Shown in pieces: positions 15,852-24,270 of a stretch of 64,000 nucleotides of DNA. The DNA is from Xanthobacteraceae bacterium (GTDB lineage: Bacteria > Pseudomonadota > Alphaproteobacteria > Rhizobiales > Xanthobacteraceae). Every line of letters starts with the position of its first letter. Within the stretch, counting starts at the first letter, position 1. The DNA is taken from the NCBI GenBank assembly GCA_004297465.1, contig SCUB01000001.1:682001-746000 (forward strand), written 5' to 3'. The notes below the pieces were generated by a model. That model was not told the DNA's origin, made no database searches, and saw nothing but the letters and a program-made list of their open reading frames with translations. The position numbers and the translations under genes are program-made.

Positions 15852-16631
15852 TCAGGCCTCGGTGGCCCAGGTGCCACGGAGACGGGTCACCAGAGCGCCG
15901 TCGGCGTCGCCGGTCACCAGCTCGGCGAGGTCGCCGCGCTGCGCGGTGGCCTTGGTGTTGATCAGATCCTTGTTGTCGGTCCCCGGCAGATCGGGGCCTT
16001 GGACCTTGTCGCTGGCGTTCGGGCTGATGTTGACCGCGACCGTGCCGTAGCTGCCGCCGTTGACGATGGTGCAGTTGACCGGCGTCGCCACCGCCGGCAG
16101 CGTGATGACCACGGCGTCGGTGTCGACCCAGAACAACTTGCCGTTGTCCTCGATGTCGAGGGTCTTGTTGGCCGAGATCGCTTCCCGCGCCCCGTAGGCG
16201 GCGTAGGGGTCCAGGTAGTTCAGCGCGTTGAACGCCACGATCGCGGTGTTGCTGGCGACGTAGCGATGCACGAAACCGATGAACGAGCCTCCGACCGGCG
16301 ACAGCGAGAAGGTGTCGTCGTCGGACGCATAGACCGGCTGGCCGAGGTCGGTGATGGTGACGCCGGTCACCGTCAGTTCGATGAAGCCCTGCTGCTTGAG
16401 GTCGGCATTGATCGCCGCGGCGCCGCCGGCCGAATTATCGGCCTTGGCGTCGGCGAAGCCGGCGAAGCGGTCGCCGGCCGCCAACGGCCGCGCGTGGCCG
16501 CTGGCCTTCACGATGCCGACGGCGGCACCTTCGTAGATGATGTCGGCGGCGATCACCGGCGCCGCGCGTTCCTCGATCCGCACCGGCACCCCTTCATAGG
16601 CGCGCGGCTTGTTGACAGCCAAAGTGGTCAT
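15852..16631 (-). CDS. Capsid decoration/stabilisation protein (259 aa)
   Basis: The N-terminal half is of the head-decoration type (IIYEGAAVGIVKASGHARPLAAGD..FAGFADAKADNSAGG) and continues VYASDDDTFSLSPVGGSFIGFVHRYV; the C-terminal half is beta-rich and may be an extra surface domain. It lies between scaffold and capsid genes. The precise family name is uncertain. Confidence 0.7.
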   Translation of the reverse strand: MTTLAVNKPRAYEGVPVRIEERAAPVIAADIIYEGAAVGIVKASGHARPLAAGDRFAGFADAKADNSAGGAAAINADLKQQGFIELTVTGVTITDLGQPVYASDDDTFSLSPVGGSFIGFVHRYVASNTAIVAFNALNYLDPYAAYGAREAISANKTLDIEDNGKLFWVDTDAVVITLPAVATPVNCTIVNGGSYGTVAVNISPNASDKVQGPDLPGTDNKDLINTKATAQRGDLAELVTGDADGALVTRLRGTWATEA

Positions 16632-16703
16632 TGGCTTTTCTCCTGATCAGGTTGGGGGATGCCGCTCAGCCGCGGCGCATGACGGGTCGCTATGCCGCGC
16701 GAC

Positions 16704-17231
16704 TCAGGCGGTCTTCCGGTTGAGCACGCGGACCTTGCCGGCGGCCTCGGCCTGCTTGTAGCCGACATAGTCGTCGGCGGAGGCAAACTCGGCCTTGAGG
16801 TCGGCGCTGGCGGCATAATCGGCGCGCCATCCATCGGGAGTGGTAGCGCGCGGCTTGTCGTCGCGGCTCACCGCCGAGGTGGGAGCCGCGGGAACCTTGC
16901 CGGTGGCGGCCTCGACGTCGCGGATCGCGGCCATCTGGGAGGCGCGCGCCGTCTTCTCCGCCGACAGAATGCGCGCGGCGGCCTGATCCGGAGTGACGGC
17001 CGGATCGGCCTTCATCGCGGCGATCAGCTGCTCATGTCCCTGCAGCGCATGAGCCTCGATGCCGAGAATGCGCGCCCGCTCGGCGCCGGCCGCCTCGGCG
17101 CAGATATGCGCATGGGCCTCGGGATACGCCGCCTGGAATTCGGCGGCGTTCGCCGCCGCCGTGGGCGGCGCCGGCGGCTGCGTGGTGGCGGCGGCCGCGT
17201 GCACGGCCGCGAGTCCGGAATTCTCACTCAT
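16704..17231 (-). CDS. Scaffold-like protein (175 aa)
   Basis: The start at 17231 follows AGGAGAAGG. The protein is Ala-rich and helical, with AERARILGIEAHALQGHEQLIAAMKADP and DQAAARILSAEKTAR, sequences often found fused to or next to S49 prohead proteases. It probably guides prohead assembly and is removed by the protease. The C-terminus is basic (KVRVLNRKTA). Confidence 0.65.
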   Translation of the reverse strand: MSENSGLAAVHAAAATTQPPAPPTAAANAAEFQAAYPEAHAHICAEAAGAERARILGIEAHALQGHEQLIAAMKADPAVTPDQAAARILSAEKTARASQMAAIRDVEAATGKVPAAPTSAVSRDDKPRATTPDGWRADYAASADLKAEFASADDYVGYKQAEAAGKVRVLNRKTA

Positions 17232-17262
17232 GTCCTTCTCCTGCTGTTTGGCCGTGTGGCCC

Positions 17263-18183
17263 TTAGTTGACCTTGCGATGAAACTCGGCGAACGCTCGCG
17301 ACGGATCGATGATGCCGTCGACCAGGCCAGCCGCGACGGCATCGCTGCCGAAATAGGTTTGTGCCTCGGTCGCCAGCGCCGCGTCCTTGGTCAGGCGCTT
17401 GCCGCGAAACGCGCCGACGGCCCCGGCAAAGAGTTCGCGCGAGCGATCGAGCCGCGCCTGGATCGAGGCGCGCACGTCATCCGCCAGCGGGCCGAACGGA
17501 TGACCGTCGACCTTGTGCGCGCCGCTCGACAGCAGCGTCACCTTGACGCCGTCGTTTTCGAGTGCGCGCGACATGTCGGTGTGAATGGTCACGACGCCGA
17601 TCGATCCGGCGCCGCCGGTTTCCGGCATGACGATCTGGCGCGCCGCCGAGGCCATCAGATAGCCGGCCGACATCGCGAAATCGGTGAGGATGGCGAGCGT
17701 CGGCTTCTCGTCCGACAGCGCCGCGATCATCTTGGCGGTCTCGAACGCGCCGGCGACCTCGCCGCCGAAGGAGTCGACCTCGAACACCACACCCTTGATG
17801 CTCGGGTCGGCGGTCGCGCGCGTGATCTGGGCCTGCAGGCCCTCATAGGAGGTTTCGCCCGACGACTGGCCGACAAACTTGCCCTTGTGAACCAGCGTGC
17901 CCTCGATCGGGATCACGCCGATGCCGTCGACGCGATCGAGCAGATAATCGCCCACTCCGGCCTTCTCATACGATCGGCCGAGCGGATTGCCGATCCGGCC
18001 CATGGAGTCGGACGGCCGCCCGCCGGCGAACGCGATATGATCGACGGCGACGACGCCGGGCAGTTGAATGCCACCCTCGACAAGACGGGCGCCGAGGCCA
18101 ATCAGGGCGGCCTGCAGCTTGCCCGGCTCGACCATCAGCGGCACGTTGAACACATGGGCGGCGATATGCGGAGCGAGGATCAT
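17263..18183 (-). CDS. S49-family prohead protease (306 aa)
   Basis: SppA-type catalytic Ser172 in AMSAGYLMASAA and Lys224 in GAHKVDGHPFGPL are present, with the supporting EVDSFGGEV loop. The gene overlaps the portal stop as ATGA. It should cleave scaffold and perhaps capsid during head maturation. Confidence 0.9.
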   Translation of the reverse strand: MILAPHIAAHVFNVPLMVEPGKLQAALIGLGARLVEGGIQLPGVVAVDHIAFAGGRPSDSMGRIGNPLGRSYEKAGVGDYLLDRVDGIGVIPIEGTLVHKGKFVGQSSGETSYEGLQAQITRATADPSIKGVVFEVDSFGGEVAGAFETAKMIAALSDEKPTLAILTDFAMSAGYLMASAARQIVMPETGGAGSIGVVTIHTDMSRALENDGVKVTLLSSGAHKVDGHPFGPLADDVRASIQARLDRSRELFAGAVGAFRGKRLTKDAALATEAQTYFGSDAVAAGLVDGIIDPSRAFAEFHRKVN

Positions 18184-19772
18184 GCTGCGGAGACCTCTTC
18201 ATCGGTTTCATCGACGGAAGACGGATCGACGATTGGTGCCGCGGCGGCGGCCGCTGGAGCCGGGTTTTGGAGGCCGCTGTCGCGGCGCATCGCCTCTTCC
18301 TTGCCGAGCTGGGCATTCTTTTTTTCGAACTCGCCGCCGGTGCGCTCGATGCACACCTGCTCGCGGGTCTTGACGCCGATCTCGATGTCCTGCCGATCGG
18401 CGTCGGATTCCTGCTTCGGGTTGAGGCTGGCGCGCTGCGGGCCGATCCAGGTGGCGCCACAATAGGCGCGCCGGATCACCGCGTCGGCGAAGAAACCAGG
18501 ACGGTTGAGGCGGCCGCGCGCGACCGCCTCCTCCATCATCCATTCATAGACCCGCTGCACGAACCGCGCCGCGAGCCAGCTGCGGCGGCGGCGAAAGAAC
18601 TGCCAGGCCATTTCGAGCGCCGCGCGCGAGGCCGAATAGGAGGCGGTGAAATGCTTGATCAGCAGCTCGAACGGCAGTTCGAGTGCCACGCCGATCTGAC
18701 GCAGGAACGCCTGCGTGAACGGATCGAAATTGACATTCGGCCGCATCGGGTTGATCGGGTTGGCTTTCTCTCCCGGCGCCAGGCTGATGACGGCGCCGTT
18801 GCCGAGTTTCACCTCGTTGGCGGCCAGCGATGAATCGGTCTCCCCGACGATCGGCTGTGAGGCCTCATCCTCCGGAGTCTCGATCGCCAGGGTGAACATC
18901 GCCGACACCACGGCGGCGGTCACTTCCGCGTCGGAATAATCGCCGAGCTGCTTGAGATGCTCGATGACCGGCGCGAGGTACGGCACGCCGCGCGCCTGTT
19001 CCGGACGCAGCCGGTCGAACAGATGCAACACAACCCGCTTGCCCTCGGCGCTGCGCGCCGGCACCTTCTCCCATGCCAACTGCCCGGGTTGCAGATCGCC
19101 GGGGTGGCGGTTGGTGATGTGATAGGCAACCGGCACGCCATCGCCATTGATCTCGACACCGCCGGAACAGGTCGCGGTGTCGGCGCGCCGCGCTTCATTG
19201 CTGACGCGATCGGCTTCGATGGCCTGCAATTTCGTGCCGTAGGCCTCGCCCGGATCCTCGCGGAAACGTCGGATCACGAACGCATCGCCGGATTCCAGAA
19301 CGGCGCGGAACACCATCGCCTGCATCTCGGCGAAGTTTTGCACGCCGGTGAAATCGCAAGCCTCGCAGAACGCGGCCCATTCGCACTCCTGCTCGCGCTC
19401 CATGATGTCGGCTTGCACGGGCGTGATTCCGAGCGCCTCATGATCGATCGAGGCCTGCAATTTCAACCCGTCACCGACGACATTAGTGACCGTGGTGGCG
19501 ACCGCTCCGGTCGCGATCGGCGTATTGCGGACGAGATCGCGCGAGCGGGCGCGCAAATCCGGCAGGTCGAGCAGCGTGTCGGCGTTGGCCGAGCCCTCGG
19601 CCGGACGCCAGCGTTTGGTCGGCCGTCGATCGCGGTGGCCGCCGTTGTAGCTGCCGGTGGCGGCCTCCAGTTTGGAGCGCGCCTCGAGGCGCGCCAGCCC
19701 ACGCTTCGGATCGATGGCGCTGATGACGCGATCAATGAGCGTCTGTTGGGCGATATAGCGATTGCGCGTCAT
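18180..19772 (-). CDS. Portal protein, lambda family (530 aa)
   Basis: Typical segments include DLRARSRDLVRNTPIATGAV, DRVSNEARR, GVPVAYHITNRHPGD, VLHLFDRLRPEQARGVPYLAPVIEHLKQLGDYSDAE and FDPFTQAFLRQIGVALELPFELLIKHF, all of the lambda B portal type. It forms the dodecameric DNA gate of the head. Confidence 0.92.
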   Translation of the reverse strand: MTRNRYIAQQTLIDRVISAIDPKRGLARLEARSKLEAATGSYNGGHRDRRPTKRWRPAEGSANADTLLDLPDLRARSRDLVRNTPIATGAVATTVTNVVGDGLKLQASIDHEALGITPVQADIMEREQECEWAAFCEACDFTGVQNFAEMQAMVFRAVLESGDAFVIRRFREDPGEAYGTKLQAIEADRVSNEARRADTATCSGGVEINGDGVPVAYHITNRHPGDLQPGQLAWEKVPARSAEGKRVVLHLFDRLRPEQARGVPYLAPVIEHLKQLGDYSDAEVTAAVVSAMFTLAIETPEDEASQPIVGETDSSLAANEVKLGNGAVISLAPGEKANPINPMRPNVNFDPFTQAFLRQIGVALELPFELLIKHFTASYSASRAALEMAWQFFRRRRSWLAARFVQRVYEWMMEEAVARGRLNRPGFFADAVIRRAYCGATWIGPQRASLNPKQESDADRQDIEIGVKTREQVCIERTGGEFEKKNAQLGKEEAMRRDSGLQNPAPAAAAAAPIVDPSSVDETDEEVSAA

Positions 19773-20008
19773 TCGGGCACCACATAGCGGACGCGTCGGC
19801 GGCCGCCGGCTGCCGCCGGCGTCAGCTGCTTCACGCGCGCATCCCAGAATTCGATCATCTGGCGGATTTCGGCGGCGTCGGCCCGGCGCAGCGAGCGCCG
19901 GCCGTTGCCGGTATCGATGTCGTATTGCTGGCTCGAGGCCACCGCCGTCGCGGCGGCGATCCAGGTCGCCAGCTGGGCTTCCGCCTGGGCAAGGGTGATG
20001 CCGGCCAT
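19769..20008 (-). CDS. Small head-completion protein, gpW / DUF6148-like (79 aa)
   Basis: Reads MAGITLAQAEAQLATWIAAATAVASSQ, then RRSLRRADAAEIRQMIEFWDARVKQL, a two-helix pattern common to gpW-like and DUF6148 proteins between terminase and portal. It overlaps the portal start as ATGA. Confidence 0.75.
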   Translation of the reverse strand: MAGITLAQAEAQLATWIAAATAVASSQQYDIDTGNGRRSLRRADAAEIRQMIEFWDARVKQLTPAAAGGRRRVRYVVPE

Positions 20009-20011
20009 GAA

Positions 20012-21937
20012 TTAAATCCCCTCGCTCAGCACGCGGCGCTTGCGCGCTGGTGGCGGCGATACTGGTTTCACAAATGGCGCAGCGGGTGCCCCCAGCAGAT
20101 CCTCGATGTCGCCCTGCACGTCGGCGACAATGGCACGCTCGGCCTCGAGGCGATCCCAGGTACTGTCCGGCAACGTGCGGATGCCCCAGTTCTCCGCCGC
20201 GGCGTCGGCCTGCAGGAAGGTGTCGAGGGCCTCGTTGGCCTGCCCTTCATCTTTTTCCCAGCGGTAGACCACGAATCCATGCCGCCTGTGCGCGACGCGG
20301 CGCTCGGCGGTGAGCTGCTGGAAATACTCGTCGGGCAGACCCTGCGGCAGGCCGATGTAGCGATAGGCCAGCGGGTCATCCTTGGCGAGGTCGCGATAGA
20401 GACCCATCTTGCGGGCGCTGGTGCCGAAATTGTAAAAGCGGCGCGCGTATTTCAGTTTCTTGCCGGTGCGCGGATTGATCTCGCGTTGCACCCGCTGCAG
20501 CGATGCCGCGCCATCCTGGCCGACGCCGCGCACCATGATCAGCCGCGCGTGCGGGAACCGCTTGGCCCAGTCCCAAACGTCCTCGGTGTAGGCGTTGCCG
20601 TCGATCGCGGCGCGCTCGATGCCGACGCGCTGGCCGTTGTCGGCGGGAAACGTCTGCGCCAGCACATCATCAAGCCGCGCATGCGTGGTCTTTTCCGAGA
20701 TGTGCCCAGGCACCACGCCATAGGCGATGACGTCGCGGCGGCGATTGCGTCCGTAACCGACCACCTGCCATTCGACGCGATCGCCCTGACAGTCGATGCC
20801 CATGAACAGTTTCAGCGCGGTCGCTGGCACCAGGCCGACGCGGATCGGCGCGGCGGCCGCGCGGTCGCGCAGGATTTCCCACGGTGGCGCTTCGCTCTGC
20901 GCCTTGAACGCCCGGCCTGCCGTCTGGTTGAGAAAGGTCTGCTCGGAATCGGCGTGACCGCGCGAGCGCAGCCATTCGCGCGCAATGCGCTCCCATGACT
21001 GCAGATAAGAATAGGCCGACCAGATCCAGAACGAGCGGTGATGCCGCGCCGCATCGGGATTGTGCGCGCGCCACTCGGCCCGCGCCAGCATGGCGGAGCG
21101 GTGATGCTCCTCGATCGCCGCGCCGCAGGCGATGCAGGTGAAATGCGCATCCTCCGGGCGATCCAGATCGAGCGCCGCCAGCATGTTGTCCCATTCCAGC
21201 ACCTGCATTGCATCGCAGTGGGGACACGGAACGTAGTAGTGCTCCTGGCTGCCGGACTCGAACGCGGCCGTGATCTTGCAGCCGGGCAGAACGAGCGGCG
21301 TCGAGACTTTGAGGATCTTGGCGAACTCGTGCGCGCGCGAGCGATCGTCGGCCTGGGCCTCCGGATCGCCGGCGACGTTCGGCTCCCACTTCGAGAGCTC
21401 GTCCTGCACCTGCCGCTTGACGGTGATGCCGGACAACGAATTCGGCGAGTTGGCGCCCGAGGTGACGATGGCGCCGCGGCCGTCGCGGCGCTCCTTGTAG
21501 AACACCGAGTCGAGACCATCGCGCGGCTTCTGCGGGAAGATCGCGCGCAGGCACGGCGTATCGGCCAGCATCGGCGCCAGCCGCATCTTCGACCATTTGC
21601 GCGCGAAATCCTCGGTCGGATGGACGTAGAGGAAATCGCTCGGATCCATGTCGAGCGATCCGCCGGTGAAAATGGTGGCGAGCGTCGACTTGCCGATCTG
21701 CGCCGAGCTGACGAAAGTAACGATACGGCACGGGTCATCCGGCGACAGCGCCCGCAGCGGCTCGTCGAAATATGGAAACAGCGCGCGGTTGTAGGGGCCC
21801 GGCAGCGGCGAGGTGCGCTCGGAAAACACCACGTTGCTTTCCGCCCAGGCCAGATAGTCGACCGGCGGCGGCGGCTCGAGCACCTCGGCCATCGCCATGG
21901 TGGCGAGCCAGGCGGCGCTTGCGATCTTGATCAGCAT
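20012..21937 (-). CDS. Terminase large subunit, GpA type (641 aa)
   Basis: The start at 21937 was chosen for its AGGA at 6 bases; longer frames overlap the small subunit. The ATPase Walker A-like SSAQIGKST lies at residues 78-85, a CPHC/CIAC zinc-binding pair near 240-265, and the nuclease half has FMGIDCQGDRVEWQVVGYGR and VRGVGQDG segments. It packages DNA into the prohead through the portal. GpA-type terminases usually generate cohesive ends. Confidence 0.92.
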   Translation of the reverse strand: MLIKIASAAWLATMAMAEVLEPPPPVDYLAWAESNVVFSERTSPLPGPYNRALFPYFDEPLRALSPDDPCRIVTFVSSAQIGKSTLATIFTGGSLDMDPSDFLYVHPTEDFARKWSKMRLAPMLADTPCLRAIFPQKPRDGLDSVFYKERRDGRGAIVTSGANSPNSLSGITVKRQVQDELSKWEPNVAGDPEAQADDRSRAHEFAKILKVSTPLVLPGCKITAAFESGSQEHYYVPCPHCDAMQVLEWDNMLAALDLDRPEDAHFTCIACGAAIEEHHRSAMLARAEWRAHNPDAARHHRSFWIWSAYSYLQSWERIAREWLRSRGHADSEQTFLNQTAGRAFKAQSEAPPWEILRDRAAAAPIRVGLVPATALKLFMGIDCQGDRVEWQVVGYGRNRRRDVIAYGVVPGHISEKTTHARLDDVLAQTFPADNGQRVGIERAAIDGNAYTEDVWDWAKRFPHARLIMVRGVGQDGAASLQRVQREINPRTGKKLKYARRFYNFGTSARKMGLYRDLAKDDPLAYRYIGLPQGLPDEYFQQLTAERRVAHRRHGFVVYRWEKDEGQANEALDTFLQADAAAENWGIRTLPDSTWDRLEAERAIVADVQGDIEDLLGAPAAPFVKPVSPPPARKRRVLSEGI

Positions 21938-21945
21938 GGAAAATC

Positions 21946-22632
21946 CTACTCGGCGGCGTCCGGCAGCGGCTCTTCCTCGCCGACGATGTTGGCCTCGGCG
22001 AGGATCGGCAGGGTCTTGGCGGTTTCTTTCATCGCGGCGGCCGCGGCGGCGCGACTGGTGCGGATCTCGGCGCGCAGCAGGTGCAGCACGTCGCGCTGCG
22101 GCAGTTGCCATTTGGCGGCGATCGACGTCGCCATGCCCGGCAGCGCGCCCTCGAACACGTTGATGACCTGCGCCACGATCCGCCGCATCTGCGCGGAGGC
22201 TTCCTGAGCATCGGTCAGGCGTCCGGCCCGCTCGGCCTCATCCTCGGCCCGCCGGCGATTGTCGCGCCGGAGCGACTCGAGTCGCTCCTGCTTGATTTTG
22301 TCTTCGATCGTCTCCAGCGGGATAAGCGGCGCCGATCGGACCGAGGGAACATCATCACCAGGCGCTGCCGGTTTTGTCGCCGGTAGATCGAGGCGCGTGC
22401 CGATACCGTTTCCGGTCATCTGCACCACATCGAGTTTCTGCCGGAGCTGCGTGACCGCGATTGCCTCGATGATGCGGGCGTTGCGGCCCTCGCCATCGAG
22501 CGCCGCGCCGCCGATCTTGCGTTCGGCGATCCATTGCGACACGCGGCCCGGCGTGACGCCGCGCCGACGCGCGAACTCGGCCTTGCTGATGGACGTCTCG
22601 GCCGCCGCTGCGGCGCCGCTGCTCACGGGCAT
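21946..22632 (-). CDS. Terminase small subunit, Nu1-like (228 aa)
   Basis: An N-terminal helix-turn-helix (SKAEFARRRGVTPGRVSQWIAERKI, about residues 16-41) is of the Nu1 type and would bind the packaging site. A charged coiled coil follows (KIKQERLESLRRDNRRRAEDEAERAGRL) with a C-terminal helical domain for the large subunit. It begins the virion operon. Confidence 0.85.
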   Translation of the reverse strand: MPVSSGAAAAAETSISKAEFARRRGVTPGRVSQWIAERKIGGAALDGEGRNARIIEAIAVTQLRQKLDVVQMTGNGIGTRLDLPATKPAAPGDDVPSVRSAPLIPLETIEDKIKQERLESLRRDNRRRAEDEAERAGRLTDAQEASAQMRRIVAQVINVFEGALPGMATSIAAKWQLPQRDVLHLLRAEIRTSRAAAAAAMKETAKTLPILAEANIVGEEEPLPDAAE

Positions 22633-22765
22633 CGTCCTTGTTTAGGTGGGATTTTAGGCTACTGTTGAGCCGTGTTTAGGCTCGGAAAATTCGCTCAGAC
22701 TGCATAAGGCCCGGGGTCCGAATTACCCGCATCGGAAAAGGTTCCGGAAGGACCCACGCAGGGGG
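22633..22765. other. Gap before the terminase genes; possible packaging site
   Basis: This 133-base stretch has no gene. It contains three copies of TTTAGG close together (22639-22680), a palindromic TTCCGGAA core (near 22743) and an inverted repeat GACCC..GGGTC near the upstream stop. Packaging (cos) sites of Nu1/GpA phages lie just upstream of the small subunit, so this is a reasonable candidate. The cleavage point cannot be seen. Confidence 0.3.
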
Positions 22766-23536
22766 TCAGCGATAGCGAGCCGGGTATTGAGCCATCGCCT
22801 TGCGGAAGTTCTCCGCGAAACGCTGCTGCATCACGCGCTTGGCAATGTCGTAGAACGGGAGGCGCGGCTTGTAGTTGGCCGCGCGCACGAAGGCGATCAC
22901 CGGAACGATTGCCCGCGAGCCTGACTGGCGCCAGTAGATGCCGGGAGGCACATTCCGCACCAGGTTCGGATGGCCCAGCGCTGCGTCAGGCCGCAGCACC
23001 ATGTAGCGACCGCGCGCCTTTCCCTTCCTACCAGTCCTCGATCGCGCCGTGCTGTTCTGGTTGGGGTCGCGCATGTAGCCGAGATCGGCCATGATGATCT
23101 GCCAGGTCGAGCCCGGGATGTTGCCGTACTGATCGACCTTGATGCCCTGCGCCGGCACGGCAACTTCATCCTGACGCATGGCGCCGAACTGCACGAGCCG
23201 GCGTTCATAGCTTTTCTGCCGCCGAGACCCACCCTCCACTTCCGGCCCGAGATAACGCCAGGCCGGGATCGAGGCACCACCGTCCTTGAACAGCACGGCG
23301 GCGGTCAGATTGCTCTTGCTGGAAAACTTGACGTAGAGAGCGTTGAGCGTGAATCGCGTGGGGCGATCAAACACCCGCGCCATTTCGGCGACTTCAGCGT
23401 CCTTGATGTCATTGGCGGTATCGTTGAGGGCCTTCGAGGTCCAGAACGGCACGCTATCGCGCTGGAACGCATCGAGACGACTGGCCAGCCCGTCGATATC
23501 GGCGCTGATGTTGAGCGTGAAGCCGTTGCCTGGCAA
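22766..23536 (-). CDS. Phage virion-type protein upstream of terminase (256 aa)
   Basis: The sequence begins FTLNISADIDGLASRLDAFQRDSVPFWTSKALNDTANDIK, resembling tail-completion or minor-capsid proteins that start with a helical bundle, followed by a basic region (RSRTGRKGKARGRYMVLRPDAALGH). No ATG or GTG is available near the front; TTG at 23536 is the likely start and the frame stays open further upstream, so the N-terminus is uncertain. Its place ahead of the terminase is unusual. Function not recognised. Confidence 0.6.
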   Translation of the reverse strand: MPGNGFTLNISADIDGLASRLDAFQRDSVPFWTSKALNDTANDIKDAEVAEMARVFDRPTRFTLNALYVKFSSKSNLTAAVLFKDGGASIPAWRYLGPEVEGGSRRQKSYERRLVQFGAMRQDEVAVPAQGIKVDQYGNIPGSTWQIIMADLGYMRDPNQNSTARSRTGRKGKARGRYMVLRPDAALGHPNLVRNVPPGIYWRQSGSRAIVPVIAFVRAANYKPRLPFYDIAKRVMQQRFAENFRKAMAQYPARYR

Positions 23537-23664
23537 CGCCGCACCCGATGGTGATTGTTTCCTGCCCGACGCTTTGCGCCGGTCATAGACCCGGAGGTCC
23601 TGACCGTGCGCCGGAGCCGGGCTCTGTCGCCGTCTCCCGCCGGTGCGCCATCCTGTCCGTGGGC

Positions 23665-24267
23665 TCAGGACACCGCCTCGACCTGATCCTCGCCGACTTC
23701 GAGCGGGATCTCGCGCTTGACAGCCTCAAGCAAGACTCTGAGTCGGCCACGCGAGTCAAGACGCGCGATGCGGCCTGTCCACCCCTCGAACGGTCCGGCG
23801 CTCATCCGCACCTGCGTTCCAAGCGCCAGACGCTTCGCCCGCTCCGCGCGCGGCACCGCCAGTTCAGCCTCCAGCGCGCGCACCGCCGCCAGCATCGCCG
23901 GCGACAGCGCGGCCCACTGCTCGCCGAAATGCACAAACCCGACCACGCCCTCAACGACCTTGAGCCGGTCAAGCCGCGCCTCGAAGTCGGGCACGAAGAT
24001 CAACCCCGGAAACAGCGGCACACTCTGCAGCATGGGCTTGGGCCGATGCGGCGGCCGCGCCGGCAGTTGCTTCGGATAGACCGGCAGATAGCCGGCGAGC
24101 CCCTCGCGGGCGAAGCCGCGCGCCACCGCAAATTCCCGGTTCGGATGCAGCCGCAGCAGGAACCAGCACCGCGGCATCGGCACCGCGGCCCGCGCCGGCA
24201 TGCGCTCCACCGGCTCGACGTAATCGCCGATTTTCAAACTCCGTCCGTCCACCGCCAGCATCGTCAT
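23665..24267 (-). CDS. Phage NusG/RfaH-like transcription antiterminator (200 aa)
   Basis: An NGN-type domain (WFLLRLHPNREFAVARGFAREGLAGYLP, VPLFPGLIFVPDF, VVEGVVGFVHFG; about residues 34-120) and a C-terminal KOW motif (GTQVRMSAGPFEGWTGRIARLD; about 150-175) are clear. Such specialised NusG paralogues bind RNA polymerase and reduce pausing or termination on particular operons. It is the last early gene and lies just before the 22-kb late operon, which contains at least one strong terminator, so control of late transcription is the likely job. Confidence 0.85.
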   Translation of the reverse strand: MTMLAVDGRSLKIGDYVEPVERMPARAAVPMPRCWFLLRLHPNREFAVARGFAREGLAGYLPVYPKQLPARPPHRPKPMLQSVPLFPGLIFVPDFEARLDRLKVVEGVVGFVHFGEQWAALSPAMLAAVRALEAELAVPRAERAKRLALGTQVRMSAGPFEGWTGRIARLDSRGRLRVLLEAVKREIPLEVGEDQVEAVS

Positions 24268-24270
24268 CGC

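Noticed and set aside
1540-22632. Myovirus (contractile tail)
   Set aside because: No sheath or baseplate-wedge genes; single small tail-tube gene and lambda/GTA-like tip.
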